A stretch of DNA of 19,092 bases. Source: JBDTOX01 sp039933015. GTDB taxonomy: Bacteria > Pseudomonadota > Gammaproteobacteria > Burkholderiales > Methylophilaceae. The DNA is taken from NCBI GenBank assembly GCA_039933015.1, contig JBDTOX010000009.1, positions 1-19,092 on the forward strand. The letters are read 5' to 3'. The notes beneath the pieces were generated by a model. The model had not been told where the DNA came from. It worked only from the letters and a program-made list of their open reading frames with translations, and searched no databases. A program made the translations under genes and the position numbers. Of this stretch, positions 1 to 7,830 are shown piece after piece; the stretch's first letter is position 1, and each line of letters opens with the position of its first letter.

Positions 1-58
1 CTACAAGGCTTGAACAATCGACCATTCCAGAAGAACAAAACGGAAACACGCCGCTCGC
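1..58 (+). pseudogene. Tail fragment of an IS21-type IstA transposase, cut by the next element
   Basis: Frame 1 reads LQGLNNRPFQKNKTETRRSL and onward. The pattern LNxRPFQK...TRRSLY is typical of the region after the DDE domain in IS21-family IstA proteins. The frame runs into the terminal repeat of the adjacent element, so the gene looks interrupted there. Only about 20 codons are visible and the window starts inside the gene. The family call rests on the motif alone. It does not belong to the intact element to its right, which has its own istA. Confidence 0.45.
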
Positions 59-64
59 TGTATA

Positions 65-88
65 AATCAGCGTGCAAAACTGACCAGG
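65..88 (+). repeat. Left terminal inverted repeat of the IS21-family element (outer copy)
   Basis: Begins AATCAGCGTG and ends TGACCAGG. It pairs with 2411-2434 on the opposite strand. A related inner copy lies at 102-120 (CAGCGTCCAAATTTGACCA). Confidence 0.7.
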
Positions 89-101
89 AAACCGGGGTAA
101 A

Positions 102-120
102 CAGCGTCCAAATTTGACCA
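102..120 (+). repeat. Left inner terminal repeat of the IS21-family element
   Basis: CAGCGTCCAAATTTGACCA repeats the outer left end in direct orientation. It is 18/19 identical to the reverse complement of the right end. Repeated IstA-binding sites at the ends are usual in IS21 relatives. Confidence 0.65.
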
Positions 121-174
121 CCCCGGTTGTGTCATCATCCGGCCTTTTGGCTGGAGCAACCTGGAGTGATATGC

Positions 175-1676
175 ATGGAAACCATCGGCAAGATACGCCG
201 CCGTCACAAGGTCAAGGGCGAGAGCATCAGTTCGATTGCCCGCGACCTCAATCTGTCCCGCAATACCGTCAAGAAGTACATCAATGCGGAGACTGATCCC
301 GTTTATCAGCGAGGCCACCAACCTGCGCCCAAACTGGGTGCAATTCAAACTGTGCTGGAAACCTGGCTGGACCAAGACAGTCAGCGCCCCAAGCGAGAGC
401 GCCGCACCGCCCAGCGCCTGTTTGAGGATCTGCAACAGGAGATGGCTATGCCGGCGCCTACGACAGCGCGCAGCGCTTTGTGAAGCACTGAAAAGCCCAA
501 CGTCCCGGCGTCAGCCAGGATGCCTTTGTGCCGTTGGTCTTTGCGCCTGGCGACGCCTGTCAGTTCGACTGGAGTCACGAGCACATTATTCTTGGCGGCG
601 TGCCTCAGGTCATCAAACTCGCTCACTTCCGTCTCACCCATAGCCGTCAGATGTTCCTGGCAGCCTATCCGCGCGAATCCCAGGAAATGTTGTTCGATGC
701 CCACAATCACGCCTTCGCCTTCTTCGGCGGTGTGCCTGTCCGGATGATCGACGACAACCCCAAGAGCATCGTGGAATCCATCTTCAGCGGCAAGGATCGC
801 CAGTTCAATCGCCGCTTCCTGGCACTGGCCAGCCATTACCTGTTCGAACCGGTGGCCTGCACACCGGCTTCTGGTTGGGAGAAGGGACAGGTCGAGAACC
901 AGGTCGGCAACGTGCGGGAATGGCTGTTCACTCCCATCCTGCGCTTCGACACCCTGGCGGAATTGAACATCTGGCTGGAAACCCGCTGCACGGAGTTGGC
1001 CAAGCGTCCTCATCCCACATGGAAGGAGCCCCCCATAGCGGAGATCCTCGCCGAGGAACAGACCTGTCTTCACCCCATTACCGCCACCTTCGACGGCTAC
1101 TTCGAGCAAACCCTCCGTGTATCGTCCACCTGTCTGGTGAGCTATGACCGCAACCGCTACAGCGTGCCGGCAGAGCATGCCGGGCAGCGGGTTTCCGTGC
1201 GGGCGGACGCGAACCGCATCCGGGTCGCGGCAGACGGCAAACTCGTTGCTGAACATACCCGCCACTTTGGCCGGGAGCGGTTGATTCTTGACCCTTGGCA
1301 TTACCTCTCGGTGCTGGAGAAGAAACCCGGTGCGCTCAGAAACGGTAAGCCGTTCCAGGAGTGGGCATTGCCGGCAGCTATTGGAACGGTGAAGGACAAG
1401 CTGCTCAAGTCACCTCACGGCGACCGGGCCTTCGTGGAAATGCTGCTGGCGATGCGCCAGTATGGTGCCGACCTGGTGACCGTCGCATGCGAACTGGCGC
1501 TGGAGCAGGGCACAGCGTCCGCAGCGGTCATCCTCAATCACGTACACCGATTACTGTCCCCTACCAAACCCGAGCCGGTCACTGTCTCCACCGCGTTGGT
1601 GTTGGGCATCGAGCCAGTAGCCGACTGTGGGCGTTACGACAGCTTGCGCGGAGGTGTGCCATGCTGGCTGAACTGA
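175..1676 (+). pseudogene. istA: istA, IS21-family DDE transposase (frameshift plus in-frame stop)
   Basis: The start is ATG 175, preceded by GGAG at 163-166; reading begins METIGKIRRRHKVKG. An N-terminal helix-turn-helix (SISSIARDLNLSRNTVKKYI) is followed by the transposase domain. Frame 1 runs to about 441. The protein then continues in frame 3 from GGC at 444 (GYAGAYDSAQRFVKH), which needs a net frameshift near 441-444. In that frame a TGA at 489-491 stands where a Trp codon is expected (KH-W-KAQRP). After that the frame stays open to 1676. The catalytic set appears intact: Asp in QFDWSHE, Asp in RMIDDNPKS, Glu in KGQVENQVG. Total length about 500 codons is normal for IstA. With two lesions it is most likely inactive. 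A sequencing error could explain one lesion but less easily both. Confidence 0.85.
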
Positions 1677-2395
1677 CACAACGTCTCAAGGGGTTGCATC
1701 TCTACGGCATGGCAGCGGAACTCCAGGAGATGGGCGCGGAACGCGCCCGCAAACCTGAAGCACCGGAGGTGTGGCTCCAGCGCTTGGTCGAGGCGGAAGC
1801 CGTGGACCGTCAGGCCCGTTCCTTGCGCTACCAGTTGCATGTGGCGAAGTTCCCGGTCCACCGTGACCTGGATAGCTTCCAGTGGCCGGAATCGCCACTC
1901 CTTGAGCAGCAGATTCGGCAATTGGCGACCGGTGCCTTCATGGAGGAGGCGCATAACCTGATTCTGGTAGGTGGCACAGGCACGGGCAAAACTCATCTGG
2001 CGACCGCACTGGGCGTGTCGGCGATCCATGCGGGGAAACGGGTGCGCTTCTATAACGCTGTGGATCTGGTGAACCAGTGGGAGAAGGAGAAGGCCCAGGG
2101 CCGGGCGGGTGCATTGGCGCGTCAGTTGACCCAGATGGATGGGGTGATCCTGGATGAACTCGGCTATCTGCCGTTCCCGGAATCGGGCGGCGCCTTGCTG
2201 TTCCACCTCATCAGCCAGCTCTACGAACGTACCAGCCTGATCGTCACGACCAACCTCAGCTTCGGGGAATGGGTGCAGGTCTTCGGCGATGCCAAGATGA
2301 CCACGGCGTTGCTCGACCGTATCACGCACCACTGCGACATTCTGGAAACCGGAAACGATTCATTTCGCTTCAAACAGCGTAAGAAAATAGGGTGA
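1661..2395 (+). CDS. istB: IstB, IS21-family ATPase helper of transposition
   Basis: 244-residue AAA+ ATPase that works with IstA in transposition and target choice. The start is ATG 1661 with GGAGG at 1650-1654, overlapping the istA stop by 16 bases, as is normal for translationally coupled istAB. Visible motifs are Walker A GGTGTGKT (residues 104-111), Walker B VILDELGY (162-169) and the sensor TTN (196-198). The sequence begins MLAELTQRLKGLHLYGMA, like the usual IstB N-terminus. No lesion is seen. Because its partner istA is broken, the protein could act only with an IstA supplied by another copy. Confidence 0.93.
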   Translation: MLAELTQRLKGLHLYGMAAELQEMGAERARKPEAPEVWLQRLVEAEAVDRQARSLRYQLHVAKFPVHRDLDSFQWPESPLLEQQIRQLATGAFMEEAHNLILVGGTGTGKTHLATALGVSAIHAGKRVRFYNAVDLVNQWEKEKAQGRAGALARQLTQMDGVILDELGYLPFPESGGALLFHLISQLYERTSLIVTTNLSFGEWVQVFGDAKMTTALLDRITHHCDILETGNDSFRFKQRKKIG

Positions 2396-2410
2396 AATTT
2401 ATGTCTTTAC

Positions 2411-2434
2411 CCTGGTCAAAATTGGACGCTGATT
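2411..2434 (-). repeat. Right terminal inverted repeat of the IS21-family element
   Basis: Inverted copy of the left-end repeats at 65-88 and 102-120, lying 15 bases after the istB stop. It marks the right end of the element at about 2438. Confidence 0.7.
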
Positions 2435-2440
2435 GACACC

Positions 2441-3180
2441 TTAGGCAAACTTAAAAACACTAAGCTTTATTCTGACGCCCATGCGTTGACGATTGAAATC
2501 CTTCCGCAAGATGTCATTTATGAGGTCAATGTAACTGCAAACGAGCGGCAGCCCCAGTGGAGGCCAAAATCATATTTGATGAACTGAGCACCAAAGGGAT
2601 AGCTGATGACCATAGAATTAATTTTAGCCACATCGAAGGCAAGCTCTATGGTGGAGATTTAAAAGCGCAAATGGCCATCCATTGGCCAGGCCAGTGGAGC
2701 GCCATGGGAAATCTTGAGCGATGGCAAATCAATCTGATAGAAATAATGCTCGAGTTTAGCGGCGGTATCACCTAAAAGTGGGACCTGAATAGGTGCGCCA
2801 CTTTTCACTTAAAACGTATGGCCTGGCAAAATTAGTTGGTACCCTTGAAATAAACGCCAATTCTGAGATTATGAGTGGCCATGTTGACGGCATAGATCTG
2901 GTTCGTGCCATGCAAGTCGCAGGCCAGAATTGGGCTGGCGGTTCCACTCACTTTGTAAAGCTTTCGGGGCACTGGATACTAAAGGACCGGCATTACCATC
3001 TCAGGCAACTGACGCTGAAAGCTGGCCAATTACAAGCCCACGGCGAGATTGATATTTCCGCGAAGCAAGAAGTTACTGGCAAAATTGCTACTAGATTAAT
3101 CCTGAAATCACGCCAGCCACAATCTCGTTGTAGTTGGCATGGCAAGCTGGGAAGTTGCGAGACTGCATCAATCGTTCTAT
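2441..3180 (+). pseudogene. AsmA-like outer-membrane-biogenesis protein remnant, 5' part lost at the IS, several frame breaks
   Basis: Three consecutive pieces read in three frames. The first is 2441-2584, with LGKLKNTKLYSDAHALTIEI in the frame that starts at 2441. The second is about 2557-2772, with EAKIIFDELSTKGI, INFSHIEGKLYGG and IEIMLEFSGGIT. The third is about 2796-3100, with FSLKTYGLAKLVGTLEI, GHVDGIDLVRAMQ, LSGHWILKDRHY and LQAHGEIDIS. The alternating short beta-strand phrases and the GxDLVRAMQ segment resemble the C-terminal half of AsmA-family proteins, large envelope proteins linked to lipid transport. A TAG at 2790-2792 adds a nonsense change. The last piece runs into unrelated residues after about 3100. 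The N-terminus is missing at the IS boundary. The family call is from pattern recognition only. Confidence 0.55.
2774..2805. repeat. Small nested inverted repeat at an AsmA pseudogene frame break
   Basis: Arms AAAAGTGG (2774-2781) and CCACTTTT (2798-2805) enclose a second pair, ACCT (2783-2786) and AGGT (2791-2794). The structure sits exactly where the second and third frames of the pseudogene meet. It may be chance or the scar of a small insertion. Confidence 0.35.
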
Positions 3181-3226
3181 ACACACATCCTCTCCGAGAG
3201 CGCCAGAATCAACATTACTCAACTAT

Positions 3227-3242
3227 TGTTTCACGTGAAACC
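3227..3242. promoter_or_regulatory. parS: parS-type centromere site (ParB binding), copy 1
   Basis: The perfect 14-base palindrome GTTTCACGTGAAAC occupies 3228-3241. With its flanking T it matches 15 of 16 bases of the well-known parS consensus TGTTTCACGTGAAACA, which ParB binds near chromosome origins. It lies downstream of the AsmA remnant in the roughly 290-base stretch (3181-3471) that holds no gene. Apart from this site and the leader of the cytochrome gene I see nothing else in that stretch. parA and parB are not in the window. Confidence 0.85.
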
Positions 3243-3471
3243 TTCACATCTTTAATACTTGCTCTGCCTCATTGTCACTACAGGGCCACAAATTTGGCAC
3301 AAAATTCGCTTTCATTACTAATGTCTCTTTGTACCTGATTTTCTAATGCGGATTTCTAAACATGGCGAAAAGCATATATCATATTAACGAATGGCTAGCG
3401 CTTTGATCCACGTAGTTACTAAATATTTGAAGCATAAAACGAATGTTTAATATTACTTGAGGAGTCTTTAT

Positions 3472-3897
3472 ATGAAAAAGATCAGTATGGTTTTATCAAT
3501 GTTACTCGGCATGTCTGTGTTTACAGTACAAGCAGACGTGACAACAGCCCAAAAGCTTGCCGATAAATATGCCGCCATCGCCAAGCACATTAACCCTGCA
3601 TCTACTGGTTTATCAGCAAACGATGGTAAAGACTTTTTTAACCGTGAAATTATCATTAAAGGCAAACCAGTAGCTTGTGCCTCCTGCCACACCACCAGTC
3701 CGGCAAATGTTGGCAAGCATATTGTAACGGGTAAGCCAATTCGCCCACTGTCACCTTTAGTTAATGCCAAACGCTTCACTTCAGTTGATAAGGTTGAAAA
3801 GAACTTTACCAGCCACTGCAACGACATTATTGGTCGTGATTGCACAGCTCAAGAAAAAGGCAATTTTATTGCCTACCTACTCACTATAAGCAAGTAG
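3472..3897 (+). CDS. DUF1924 / SHP-like periplasmic monohaem cytochrome c
   Basis: 141 residues. The start is ATG 3472, set by GAGGAG at 3459-3464; the in-frame TTG at 3457 lies in front of the ribosome site. A signal peptide ends near Ala21 (MKKISMVLSMLLGMSVFTVQA), so the protein is periplasmic. One haem c motif, CASCH (Cys69, Cys72, His73), sits in the phrase KGKPVACASCHTTSP. It is followed by HIVTGKPIRPLSPLVNAKRF. This pattern matches DUF1924 proteins such as the sphaeroides haem protein SHP, a high-spin cytochrome with a labile Asn ligand that binds small ligands like O2 or NO. Asn98 (VNAKRF) is the likely counterpart. Cys116 and Cys124 could form the disulfide known in SHP. The ligand roles are inferred from the family. 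The b-type cytochrome that follows probably supplies electrons. Confidence 0.85.
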   Translation: MKKISMVLSMLLGMSVFTVQADVTTAQKLADKYAAIAKHINPASTGLSANDGKDFFNREIIIKGKPVACASCHTTSPANVGKHIVTGKPIRPLSPLVNAKRFTSVDKVEKNFTSHCNDIIGRDCTAQEKGNFIAYLLTISK

Positions 3898-3956
3898 TAG
3901 CTGCAATCGCTAACAAGCACTAACAATCAGGTAAACAGCTTATTAAACAACAAATA

Positions 3957-4532
3957 GTGGAAAAGGCAGTATCCGCAAGCGTACGGCAGATTTACGTGTG
4001 GGATTTATTTGTTAGGATTTTTCACTGGTCGTTGGTAGTTGCATTTACCGTAGCTTTTTACACTCATGCTTCCGAATGGGAGCGTTTGATTCATGTAAGG
4101 GCTGGCTACGTAGCAGGCGCATTAATGCTGGCCCGCATTGGCTGGGGGTTTATGAAAACTGGCTACGCCAATTTTCATAACTTCCCTCCCAACCCGATTA
4201 ATGCCGCCAAGTATGTTTGGCAGATTTTACAAGGCTCTGCAAAGCGTTTTATCGGCCACAATCCTGCCGGCTCTTTTATCATCTACGTCATGTTGGCTTG
4301 CGGGCTAACTACTGTTGGCTCAGGCTGGCTGGTATTCAACGAAGGCTGGCTGATAGATCAGCCAGAGCTTCTACAAGATATACACTTCTACGCATCGTGG
4401 GGCTGGCTAGGTCTGGTCATAATTCATGTTACCGGCGTGGTTGCTGAAAGCATACTGCATGACGACAACCTGATTAGGGCCATGATCACCGGTTGCAAAC
4501 GAACATCGAGAAAAGGCGAAAGCAAGCTGTAG
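3957..4532 (+). CDS. b561-type membrane cytochrome b
   Basis: 191 residues beginning at GTG 3957. No strong ribosome site is visible, and the gene starts 59 bases after the cytochrome c stop, so they are probably co-transcribed. The sequence is typical of small cytochrome b561 / Ni-Fe-hydrogenase-type b subunits with four membrane helices: about 21-37, 49-67, 103-127 and 144-165. Candidate haem-ligating histidines are His23 (IFHWS), His46 (LIHVRAGY), His143 (DIHFY) and His157 (VIIHVTG). It most likely passes electrons from the quinone pool to the adjacent periplasmic cytochrome c. SHP loci of this type often also encode a diheme cytochrome c, which is absent here. Confidence 0.85.
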   Translation: MEKAVSASVRQIYVWDLFVRIFHWSLVVAFTVAFYTHASEWERLIHVRAGYVAGALMLARIGWGFMKTGYANFHNFPPNPINAAKYVWQILQGSAKRFIGHNPAGSFIIYVMLACGLTTVGSGWLVFNEGWLIDQPELLQDIHFYASWGWLGLVIIHVTGVVAESILHDDNLIRAMITGCKRTSRKGESKL

Positions 4533-4584
4533 AGGAGCATCCTCCCAAAGCTTGAGCGAGACTGGTATTTCACATAAAACCAAT

Positions 4585-5937
4585 CTACTTACCGATACAA
4601 AAACGGCTAAAAATCTCGCCCAGCAAATCGTCCGGGGTAAATTCTCCCGTTATCGTATTTAATGCTGTTTGGGCCAAGCGTAATTCTTCAGCCAATAACT
4701 CGGGCTGAGCCTGCAACGCAGATGCGCGGCCTAGATGCTTTTCCACGATGTCTAGCGCAGCCAAGTGCCGAGCGCGGGCCATAAAAACGCCCTCGCCAGA
4801 CGGTTGCCAACCTGCAAGTTTCAATAGGTGTTCGCGCAGCAATTCTACGCCTGCTCCAGTTTTTGCCGAAAGGTGAATATGGGTTTCACCATCGCGCGTA
4901 TTGATTTTTGGCACTTCCGCGCTCAAGTCTATTTTATTGTGAACCCATATTTTGGGTAAAACAGACGGCAAACGCCCTATAACATCTTTTTCGGCATCGG
5001 TAATACCATGAGCTGCGTTCAGTAATAATAATGCGGCATTGGCGTTTTGCAGAGCCCGCCAAGTTCTGGCTATGCCCTGCAGTTCTACTTCATCAACCGT
5101 TTCGCGCAAGCCGGCGGTATCAATAATATGCAAGGGAACACCATTAATCTGGATTAAGCTTTTAAGCGTGTCGCGGGTGGTCCCTGGGATGGGAGTAACA
5201 ATGGCGACTTCCTCTCCAGCCAATTGATTCATCAGGCTGGATTTTCCGACATTAGGCTGCCCCACCAATACTACTTGCATGCCTTCTCTTAATAGATTGC
5301 CTTGCTTGGCTCTGGTAAAAACCGACTGCAGCTCAGCATGGATATCGGCTAATTTTTCTATGACCCTGCCTTGCGTAATGAAATCGATTTCCTCTTCCGG
5401 GAAATCCAGACAAGCTTCAACATACATGCGTAAATCAATGAGCCGGCTGAGCAAGGCGTGAATGCGCTGGGAGAACTCACCTGAAAGGGAGCGCATGGCA
5501 CTACGTACCGCCTCTGTAGTGGCTGCATTAATGACGTCAGCCACGGCTTCCGCCTGAGCAAGATCGAGTTTGCCGTTAAGGTAGGCGCGACGGGTAAACT
5601 CACCGGGTTCGGCCTGTCGCGCGCCCAGCGCCAGGCAACGTGCTAACAGCAACTGCATGAGGGCAGGGCCACCATGCGCTTGCAACTCCAATACGTCCTC
5701 TCCGGTATACGAGTTGGGGCTAGCGTAATAAATAGCGATACCGTGATCAATCAGGCTATTGTCGGCATCCTTAAACGCGAGATAGGCCGCATGGCGCGGT
5801 GGGGGACATGTCCCAAGAACACCTTGGGCGATCGCCTGACAACCCGGACCGGATACACGGACGATGCCAATGCCACCAGAACCTGGGGCAGTGGCAATCG
5901 CAGTAATGGTATCTGGCTGAGTATTAACGGCCTGCAT
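4585..5937 (-). CDS. mnmE: MnmE, tRNA wobble-uridine modification GTPase
   Basis: 450 residues, close to the usual ~454. With MnmG it installs the carboxymethylaminomethyl group on U34 of certain tRNAs. An N-terminal folate-binding domain begins DTITAIATAPGSGGIGIVR. The inserted G domain shows GQPNVGKSS (226-234), TTRDT (253-257), DTAGL (273-277) and NKID (334-337). The C-terminus FCIGK keeps the essential Cys447. I chose ATG 5937 (MQAVNTQPDT), which overlaps the yidC stop by 14 bases; a GTG at 5964 in frame would add nine residues unlike the family. The AGGAA in front of ATG is unusually close, so translation may be coupled to yidC. It is the last gene of the rpmH operon. Confidence 0.97.
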   Translation of the reverse strand: MQAVNTQPDTITAIATAPGSGGIGIVRVSGPGCQAIAQGVLGTCPPPRHAAYLAFKDADNSLIDHGIAIYYASPNSYTGEDVLELQAHGGPALMQLLLARCLALGARQAEPGEFTRRAYLNGKLDLAQAEAVADVINAATTEAVRSAMRSLSGEFSQRIHALLSRLIDLRMYVEACLDFPEEEIDFITQGRVIEKLADIHAELQSVFTRAKQGNLLREGMQVVLVGQPNVGKSSLMNQLAGEEVAIVTPIPGTTRDTLKSLIQINGVPLHIIDTAGLRETVDEVELQGIARTWRALQNANAALLLLNAAHGITDAEKDVIGRLPSVLPKIWVHNKIDLSAEVPKINTRDGETHIHLSAKTGAGVELLREHLLKLAGWQPSGEGVFMARARHLAALDIVEKHLGRASALQAQPELLAEELRLAQTALNTITGEFTPDDLLGEIFSRFCIGK

Positions 5938-7573
5938 TTCCTTTTTTCTTGGCCGCTGCCGCACGCTCGGTACTACGATTAATGTGCCACTGTTGGCTAA
6001 TAGACAGCACGTTATTCACCAGCCAGTAAAGCACAAGGCCAGCAGGGAAGAAGAAGAAGAACACACTGAACACGACTGGCATGACCATCATGACTTTAGC
6101 CTGAACCGGGTCCGGTGGTGTTGGATTGAGCCTGGTCTGGATAATCATGGTGGCGCCCATGAGAAGAGGCAGCACGTAATATGGATCAACCGCTGATAAA
6201 TCATGTATCCACAGCATGAATGGTGCGTGACGCATTTCCACGCTGCCAAGCAACACCCAGTAAAGCGAGATAAACACCGGTATCTGTACCAGAATAGGTA
6301 AGCAGCCACCCATGGGGTTTATTTTCTCGGTTTTATAGAGCTCCATCATGGCCTTTTGCAGCTTCTGACGATCGTCACCGTATTGCTCTTTCATGCGCTT
6401 CAGGCGTGGAGCCAGTTCCCGCATATGCGCCATGGAACGATAACTGGCTGCAGATAATGGATAAAATGCCAATTTAATCAACACAGTAAGCAGAATAATG
6501 GCTACACCCCAGTTGTGTACCAGCTTTTCTATCGCTGACAACACCCAGAACAAGGGGCTGGCAATGACCGTGAGCCAGCCGTAGTCCACCGTATATTCCA
6601 AGCCTGGTGCAGCTGCCTTTAAATCACTGTGGGTTTGTGGCCCGGCGTAAAATTTGGCATCCACATTCAGACTTGCCCCTGGCGCAATACTGCCCAAAGC
6701 GCTTACTGTACCTATTGAATAAACCTTACCCGTCAGCTTCTTGGTATAAAACTCACGTGGCAGACCTTCTTTAGGAATCCATGCGCTGACAAAATAATGC
6801 TGCACCAAAGCCACCCAGCCATCTTTGGTATTTTTGGAAAGGTCTGCTTTTGCCATGTCCTTGAACGAAATCTTTTTATATTTGTCCGCTTCCGTGAAAT
6901 AAGCACCCCCGGTAAAGGTAGGCATCATCCTTGAACCCTGGTTGGACTCAATGTCATGCACAATCTGGTAATACACCGAAGGCATAATGGCGGCTGTGCC
7001 CCCATTGTGAATCTGGTAGGTGACATTGATTGCGTAGTTGCCACGATGGAAGGTGTATATTTTGTCGACCTGAATGCCATTATCACCATTCCAGGTAAGC
7101 CGCACTTCCAGTTTGTCGCTACCATCTGCCAGCTTGTAGCTGGTGGCTGCACTGGTAAATGGGGTTTTATGGGTAGGTAGCTCCGCGCCAATCAAGCCGG
7201 TTTGGGCGACATACAGCATAGGTGCTGCACCGTCATCCATCAGCACAAAGTCTTTGTTGTTTGAGTCGTTAGCTTTGTGCTTTGTAAGCTCAAGCCTGCG
7301 CAAATCACCACCGACGCTGGCAATATCGGCTTTGAATAAATCCGTTTCTACGTGGATACGCTGACCCGCCTGCAGATGGAAACCTGACTCTTGGGGCAGC
7401 TCGGCTTGCCCGTTCGCCGCCTTACCAGTAACAACTTGAGGAATACTACTATCCACCGCCTGCTGTGCCTCAATTGCCCGGGGTTGAGGCGCATGCTGGC
7501 GTTGCCAAGCGTCCCATAGCATCAGAATGGAGAACGAAAAAATGACAAACAGGATCAGGCGTTTGGTATCCAT
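5924..7573 (-). CDS. yidC: YidC, inner-membrane protein insertase
   Basis: 549 residues, the normal size for Gram-negative YidC. It inserts and folds inner-membrane proteins, alone or with SecYEG. The start is ATG 7573 (MDTKRLILFVIFSFSILMLW), giving the first membrane helix. An in-frame codon further upstream would add 24 residues overlapping yidD. A large periplasmic domain (roughly residues 40-330) is followed by the conserved Oxa1-type core: LIKLAFYPLSAASYRSMAHM with the groove region, NPMGGCLPILVQIPVFISLY, and a final helix near VFFFFFPAGLVLYWLVNN. The tail is basic (KKKGNAGR). It lies 38 bases after yidD and overlaps mnmE. Confidence 0.97.
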   Translation of the reverse strand: MDTKRLILFVIFSFSILMLWDAWQRQHAPQPRAIEAQQAVDSSIPQVVTGKAANGQAELPQESGFHLQAGQRIHVETDLFKADIASVGGDLRRLELTKHKANDSNNKDFVLMDDGAAPMLYVAQTGLIGAELPTHKTPFTSAATSYKLADGSDKLEVRLTWNGDNGIQVDKIYTFHRGNYAINVTYQIHNGGTAAIMPSVYYQIVHDIESNQGSRMMPTFTGGAYFTEADKYKKISFKDMAKADLSKNTKDGWVALVQHYFVSAWIPKEGLPREFYTKKLTGKVYSIGTVSALGSIAPGASLNVDAKFYAGPQTHSDLKAAAPGLEYTVDYGWLTVIASPLFWVLSAIEKLVHNWGVAIILLTVLIKLAFYPLSAASYRSMAHMRELAPRLKRMKEQYGDDRQKLQKAMMELYKTEKINPMGGCLPILVQIPVFISLYWVLLGSVEMRHAPFMLWIHDLSAVDPYYVLPLLMGATMIIQTRLNPTPPDPVQAKVMMVMPVVFSVFFFFFPAGLVLYWLVNNVLSISQQWHINRSTERAAAAKKKGNAGR

Positions 7574-7611
7574 AAATCTCTTATCTAATAATATAAAGGC
7601 ACAGGAAAATA

Positions 7612-7821
7612 TTACGGCACAGGATCGTGGCCACCAGCATGCCAAGGGTGGCAGCGAGACAAACGACGTATGGTATACGCAGCGCCCCGCAAAGCGCCAT
7701 GTTTATTAATGGCTTCAATAGCGTAATGAGAGCAGGTCGGAGCAAACCGGCATTGCTGGCCAAAGTAAGGGCTCAGGGTGACTTGATACAGCTTAATCAG
7801 CGAGGTCAGCATGCGTACCAT
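7612..7821 (-). CDS. yidD: YidD, membrane protein insertion efficiency factor
   Basis: 69 residues, a normal YidD length. It is an inner-membrane-associated accessory to YidC-dependent insertion. Recognisable features are the amphipathic N-terminus (LIKLYQVTLSPYFG), the cysteine signature QQCRFAPTCSHYAIEAI and the HGALRGAAYTIRRLSRCHP segment. The start is ATG 7821, nine bases after the rnpA stop, so the genes are tightly coupled. It sits in its usual place between rnpA and yidC. Confidence 0.95.
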   Translation of the reverse strand: MVRMLTSLIKLYQVTLSPYFGQQCRFAPTCSHYAIEAINKHGALRGAAYTIRRLSRCHPWHAGGHDPVP

Positions 7822-7830
7822 GATATTCAG

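Larger units (their letters stand above)
59..2438 (+). mobile_element. IS21-family insertion sequence with decayed istA and intact istB
   Basis: The element carries istA (broken) and istB, overlapping by 16 bases, between imperfect terminal repeats. The left copy at 65-88 matches the reverse complement of 2411-2434 at about 20 of 24 positions. A second left copy at 102-120 matches the right end even better (18 of 19). Multiple repeated terminal motifs of this kind are characteristic of IS21 relatives. The outer tips are taken as TG at 59 and CA at 2438. The tips differ by a 2-base gap, so boundaries are good to a few bases. I could not see a target-site duplication. The element is clearly GC-richer than the host genes to its right. 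Confidence 0.8.

Noticed and set aside
381..1301. Long open frame (306 codons) antisense to istA
   Set aside because: It lies opposite a clear IstA, shows no family motif, and follows from the GC-rich codon pattern of the transposase strand.
1634..2332. Long open frame (232 codons) antisense to istB
   Set aside because: Shadow of istB; the sense strand has Walker motifs and the correct operon overlap.
2793..3338. 181-codon open frame read as a single new protein
   Set aside because: Its first part continues the AsmA-like sequence and its last third looks like random residues running through the parS site, so it is part of a pseudogene.
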